From contig OZ244213.1 of NCBI GenBank assembly GCA_965216905.1, positions 1 through 64,000 on the forward strand: DNA of 64,000 nt, read 5' to 3'. A program made the translations under genes and the position numbers. Of the stretch, positions 60,803 to 64,000 are shown piece after piece. Each line of letters starts with the position of its first letter. Position 1 is the first letter of the stretch. The notes beneath the pieces are model-generated. The model was given only the letters and a program-made list of their open reading frames with translations. It did not search any database and was not told the origin of the DNA. The DNA comes from G965216905 sp965216905 (GTDB lineage Bacteria > Actinomycetota > Acidimicrobiia > Spongiisociales > ZC4RG35).

Positions 60803-62664
60803 CCGCTCATCACCGCCTGGCGAGCCCGCAGCCGAGGACGCTGATGACCCACCCACCATTCAACGGCCATCAGGGCGAGCACGGTCCCGATGATCCACGG
60901 GGCGAGCTCTCGAATCAGCGCAGTGTCATCCTGATCGCCGGTGCTCGCCGCCGCGACGGCGATCTCGCGAGCGACCGCAACGGACTCCCGCGGATCGAAG
61001 GTGCGGATCGCCACCGGACCCGGCTCGATCTCGCCATCCTCACCGACGAAATCCACCCGATAGATGCCGGGCAGCCCGGTATCTGCGAAGTCTCCGAATC
61101 GTCCGGCAATGGGCACCGCCCGCCCGTCGGGGCCGGTCACGACGACCTCGGTCCCCGGGGGAGGGTTGATGGTGATCGGCTCTCCGGCGAGGCCACCCGA
61201 GACCGCACCGGCCGTCCCACCCACCAGCCACTGGAGGATGCGTGACCCCATGACCGGGAAGGCCACGTCGACCGGCAGGTTGGAGTGCGTCAGGTCGAAG
61301 GTGGTGTACACCGCCGGCCGCCCGTTCACCTCTCCGAGCAGGACGAGCGGGACATCGCCGGCGGCGACGATCGGGGTCCAGGTCGTCGTTTCCACGACCT
61401 GCGCCTCGGCCACTGCCAGGCTCGAGAGGTCCACTCCGTCGAGGATGGGTTCTCCGGGTCGCTGGCTGGTCACAGCCAGGTTTCGGGCCACCTCGACCAC
61501 TCGAATACCCTCCGGTGGACGTTCGGGGCGAATGATCCAGGCCGGGCGGTCGAGCTCGGGCAGTGGCCCCCCATCCACCACCACGACGTCTGCGGCTCCG
61601 CCGGCCGATGCGAAGCCGGGCGTGGCGGTCACCAGGGCATCGAGGAACGGAGATCCGTTGCCGAGGATCGACACGGTCCGCTCCTGCCCACCGCCGAGCA
61701 CGAACCACGAGCGGTCATCGTACGGGTTGGCATCGAGCGCCCCGTCCTCGAGCCGGGCGGCGTCGGGCGGCACACCGTCTGGCCTGACTCGTCCGTCGAT
61801 CTCCGAGATCCATGCCGATACCACCGCCCCCGGTGAAGCGTCCAGCGGAACCAGCGTGCTGGCGCTCGTCCCGGGCTCGACGGTGAGCGGCACGGAACCG
61901 ACCGGCAGATCGTCGACCGAGAGGGTCACCGAGGCCGTGACGGCCCGGTTCCCATGGTTGGAAACGCTCAGGAAGGCCCGGAGCACGCCTTGGGAGGGCT
62001 CCGGTGTCAGGGCATCGAGCGACACGTTGGCATCGGTTGCGTCGAACAGCAGGTGACTCGCGCCGAGGACGGGTTCGGACTGGAGTGGACCGGTTCCACC
62101 GTCGGACAGAATCAGCAGCGATGTGGCCCGATCCGGCGTGGCCAGCCCGCGCGCCAACGCCACCGCATCGTCGAGCCTCCCGGCTCCACCGGTCACCTCG
62201 ATGCGATCCAGCGCGTCGCCGACGGACGTCTCGGTTCGGGCGAATGCCGCCATCACCTCCGGGCGTGGTCCGGCGGCCACGATGGAGACCTGATTGGCGT
62301 CGGATACGTCCCGGGCCAGCGATCGGGCCCGGTCGATGGCGGCGTCGAGGCGCCCGGCCGTGGCCATCGAACCCGAGGTGTCGATCACGAACACCGTGTG
62401 GGGACCCAGCAGCGCCCGCTCGGTCGAGAACGGCCGAGCCAGCGAGAAAACGAACAGCGCCAGTACCAGGAGCTGGAGGACCAGCAGCATGGTCCACTTC
62501 AACGGTCGCCACGGTACCGCCGACGACACCGCCTCCTCGAGATCCTGCCACAGGAGCGTGCTCGGGACCTCCACCCTCCGCCGCTTCGACCGAAGCATGT
62601 ACAACACGATCAGCGGTACGGCGAGTGCCGCCAGTCCCAGTGCTCCCGGCACCAGCACGTTCAT
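60799..62664 (-). CDS. BatA/VWA-domain membrane protein
   Basis: 621 aa. An N-terminal BatA helix pair (GALGLAALAVPLIVLYMLRSKRRRVEVPST and MLLVLQLLVLALFVFSLARP), then a VWA domain with intact MIDAS FVIDTSGSMAT, beta-rich repeats, and a final helix (APWIIGTVLALMAVEWWVG). Topology places the VWA domain outside or between helices. The ATGA overlaps on both sides show it is part of the MoxR operon. Confidence 0.88.
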   Translation of the reverse strand: MNVLVPGALGLAALAVPLIVLYMLRSKRRRVEVPSTLLWQDLEEAVSSAVPWRPLKWTMLLVLQLLVLALFVFSLARPFSTERALLGPHTVFVIDTSGSMATAGRLDAAIDRARSLARDVSDANQVSIVAAGPRPEVMAAFARTETSVGDALDRIEVTGGAGRLDDAVALARGLATPDRATSLLILSDGGTGPLQSEPVLGASHLLFDATDANVSLDALTPEPSQGVLRAFLSVSNHGNRAVTASVTLSVDDLPVGSVPLTVEPGTSASTLVPLDASPGAVVSAWISEIDGRVRPDGVPPDAARLEDGALDANPYDDRSWFVLGGGQERTVSILGNGSPFLDALVTATPGFASAGGAADVVVVDGGPLPELDRPAWIIRPERPPEGIRVVEVARNLAVTSQRPGEPILDGVDLSSLAVAEAQVVETTTWTPIVAAGDVPLVLLGEVNGRPAVYTTFDLTHSNLPVDVAFPVMGSRILQWLVGGTAGAVSGGLAGEPITINPPPGTEVVVTGPDGRAVPIAGRFGDFADTGLPGIYRVDFVGEDGEIEPGPVAIRTFDPRESVAVAREIAVAAASTGDQDDTALIRELAPWIIGTVLALMAVEWWVGHQRPRLRARQAVMSG

Positions 62665-63530
62665 CGCACGGCCTCCGCCGAGACCAAGGCCGCCAGCACC
62701 TGGTCGGCCACGTCCGGGCCGGCCGGAACGAGCAGATAGTCGAGGCCCGCTCGACGGGTCCGGCCGGCCACCTCCTCCACGAACCGTTCCAGGCGGTCGC
62801 GATAGCGCCGCATCGTTGCTTCGCTGGTCGACACCGCGACCGCTTCACCCGTCTCGACATCGACCAGCTGAAGATCGCCGGCCAGATCGGGGTCGAGCTC
62901 ACCAGGGCCGAGTACATGGAAGACCAGTCCTCCCGCGCCGGCGATCAGACCATCCAACCCACGTGACCAACCCTCGTCGAGCAGATCGGAGATCACCACC
63001 GTTGCCCCTCTCCCCCGCTCGGTCGCAGCCACCGTCCGCAGCACCGCCGGCAGGTCGAGGCTCCCGCCCGCCATTCGCGTTTCGATCCAATCCTCGAGCA
63101 GTGGCCATGACGACAGGTGGCGTCCCACCGGCCCCTTGTCGACGAGTCGGTCGCCCGATCCGGGCACCGAGTACAGCGAGACCCGGTCTCCACCGGCCAA
63201 TCCGAGGTAGGTGATGATCGCGGCGATCGACCGTGCCGTCGCCAGCTTGTGTTCGAAGTCCATCGACCGAGACACGTCGACCACGATCCGCAGCGGAAGC
63301 TCGTCCTCGGCCTCGTACTGCCGGATCAGCAACACCCCCAACCGAGCCCAGAGATCGTGGTCGATCCTGCGGAAGTCGTCACCGGGGGCATAGGCCCGAT
63401 GATCGGCGAAATCCAGACTCTCGCCTTTGCCGGTCGATGCGTGGCGTCCGGACCACTGCGAACGAATTCGTCGCCTCGCCACCAGGGAGAGACGCTCCAA
63501 TCGCGACCGAAGCTCCGGATCGAGCAGCAT
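62661..63530 (-). CDS. DUF58 domain protein
   Basis: 289 aa. The DUF58 signature is present: SGRHASTGKGESLDF followed by RAYAPGDDFRRIDHDLWAR, and then LRIVVDVSRSMDF, a VWA-like MIDAS strand. Soluble. DUF58 proteins are almost always encoded with MoxR ATPases and VWA proteins, as here, 3 bp after the MoxR gene and overlapping the BatA gene by 4 bp. Biochemical role unknown. Confidence 0.93.
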   Translation of the reverse strand: MLLDPELRSRLERLSLVARRRIRSQWSGRHASTGKGESLDFADHRAYAPGDDFRRIDHDLWARLGVLLIRQYEAEDELPLRIVVDVSRSMDFEHKLATARSIAAIITYLGLAGGDRVSLYSVPGSGDRLVDKGPVGRHLSSWPLLEDWIETRMAGGSLDLPAVLRTVAATERGRGATVVISDLLDEGWSRGLDGLIAGAGGLVFHVLGPGELDPDLAGDLQLVDVETGEAVAVSTSEATMRRYRDRLERFVEEVAGRTRRAGLDYLLVPAGPDVADQVLAALVSAEAVR

Positions 63531-63533
63531 CGG

Positions 63534-64000
63534 TCAGTCGGTGGGTGCCGGATGCGCGGCCAGCACTTCATCCACCAACTCGTCGGCGCTGACCCCGTCG
63601 GCGATCGCCTCGTATCCGAGCACCAGCCGATGCCGCAGACAACGATGGGCGAGCCCCCGAACATCCTCAGTCGCCAGATTGGGGCGCCCATCCAGCACAG
63701 CCGCCGCCTTGCCCCCGAGGATCAACGCCTGCGCACCGCGAGGACTGGCACCGTTGCGCACGTATTTCCTGACACCGGGCGGGGACAGCGGACTCGTGGG
63801 GTGGGTCGACTCCACCAGCGTCGCCGCGTACCGGAGAAGGTGAGTTCCCGACGGCAGCTCACGAACCACCGACGCCATCTCACGGAGCGCCTCGGTGTCG
63901 AGCACCGGCTCCACTTCACGCTCCTCGCCCGCGGTCGTCCGCCGTAGGATCTCCACCAGGTCGTCGGCAGGAGGGAACTCGACGATCGCCTTGAACAGGA
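63534..64000 (-). CDS. MoxR-family AAA+ ATPase, 5' end missing
   Basis: The frame is open to the window edge (155 codons seen, the C-terminal lid). FKAIVEFPPADDLVEILRRTT and ASPRGAQALILGGKAAAVLDGRPNLATEDV are the MoxR lid hallmarks (sensor-2 type S-P-R-G). The Walker motifs lie outside the window. First gene of the visible MoxR / DUF58 / VWA / VWA operon. MoxR ATPases act as chaperones for VWA-containing partners. Confidence 0.93.
   Translation of the reverse strand, partial: LFKAIVEFPPADDLVEILRRTTAGEEREVEPVLDTEALREMASVVRELPSGTHLLRYAATLVESTHPTSPLSPPGVRKYVRNGASPRGAQALILGGKAAAVLDGRPNLATEDVRGLAHRCLRHRLVLGYEAIADGVSADELVDEVLAAHPAPTD

Overview
The window is a GC-rich (roughly two-thirds G+C), densely coded chromosomal segment with many 4-bp ATGA/GTGA gene overlaps. 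It looks like an actinomycetotal chromosome, most likely Acidimicrobiia or a close uncultured relative. This is inferred from four things: the block fakA-like / recG / rsmD / coaD / DivIVA-like / DUF177 / rpmF / plsX / rnc, an InhA-like enoyl reductase, a homodimeric AceE, an AdnAB-like helicase-nuclease pair, and DUF3039. No rRNA, tRNA, CRISPR array, insertion sequence or prophage is visible.

Layout. 1-3050: the 3' part of a secreted repeat protein, then SpoIIM-family and RDD-family membrane proteins. 3085-11175 (minus): lipid, CoA, ribosome and repair housekeeping block. 11490-12280 (plus): L28, a diverged cold-shock-like protein and a stand-alone Lrp/AsnC effector domain. 12310-15780 (minus): an operon of alpha/beta hydrolase, membrane-anchored MurF-like ligase and Ddl-like ligase. 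15857-21598: orphan histidine kinase, FabI/InhA, acyl-CoA synthetase and small membrane proteins. 21599-22374: a 776-bp non-coding region with two divergent hairpin-rich arms that end in near-identical terminators. 22375-29666: an Fe-S RecB-like nuclease and an AdnA/AdnB-like helicase-nuclease pair. 29677-31355: PlsY-like protein, Dtd and DUF456. 31342-35535: a self-regulated ABC-2 export operon. 35589-36947: a B12/radical-SAM protein whose in-frame UGA is read here as selenocysteine in a C-terminal CUAEP tail. 37052-40699: hydrolase and pyruvate dehydrogenase E1. 40844-45677: two tandem HD-GYP proteins carrying extracytoplasmic Ig-like repeats. 45723-47893: XdhC, CoxG and MogA (molybdenum enzyme maturation). 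48802-49274: DUF1992 and DUF3039. 49296-54583: a LacI-controlled sugar ABC importer without its own ATPase. 54677-58017: DUF3179 lipoprotein, DUF429, Mug glycosylase and small proteins. 58100-64000: a MoxR / DUF58 / VWA / VWA operon whose MoxR gene runs off the window edge.

The two observations most worth following are the UGA-containing CUAEP radical-SAM gene with a SECIS-like hairpin, and the divergent structured-RNA module at 21640-22231. That module has repeated C(UNCG)G tetraloop hairpins, paired terminators and a cluster of GCGAAAT boxes. Many genes also carry a TAnnnT hexamer 6-9 nt upstream of the start codon, which suggests widespread leaderless transcription and helps choose starts.
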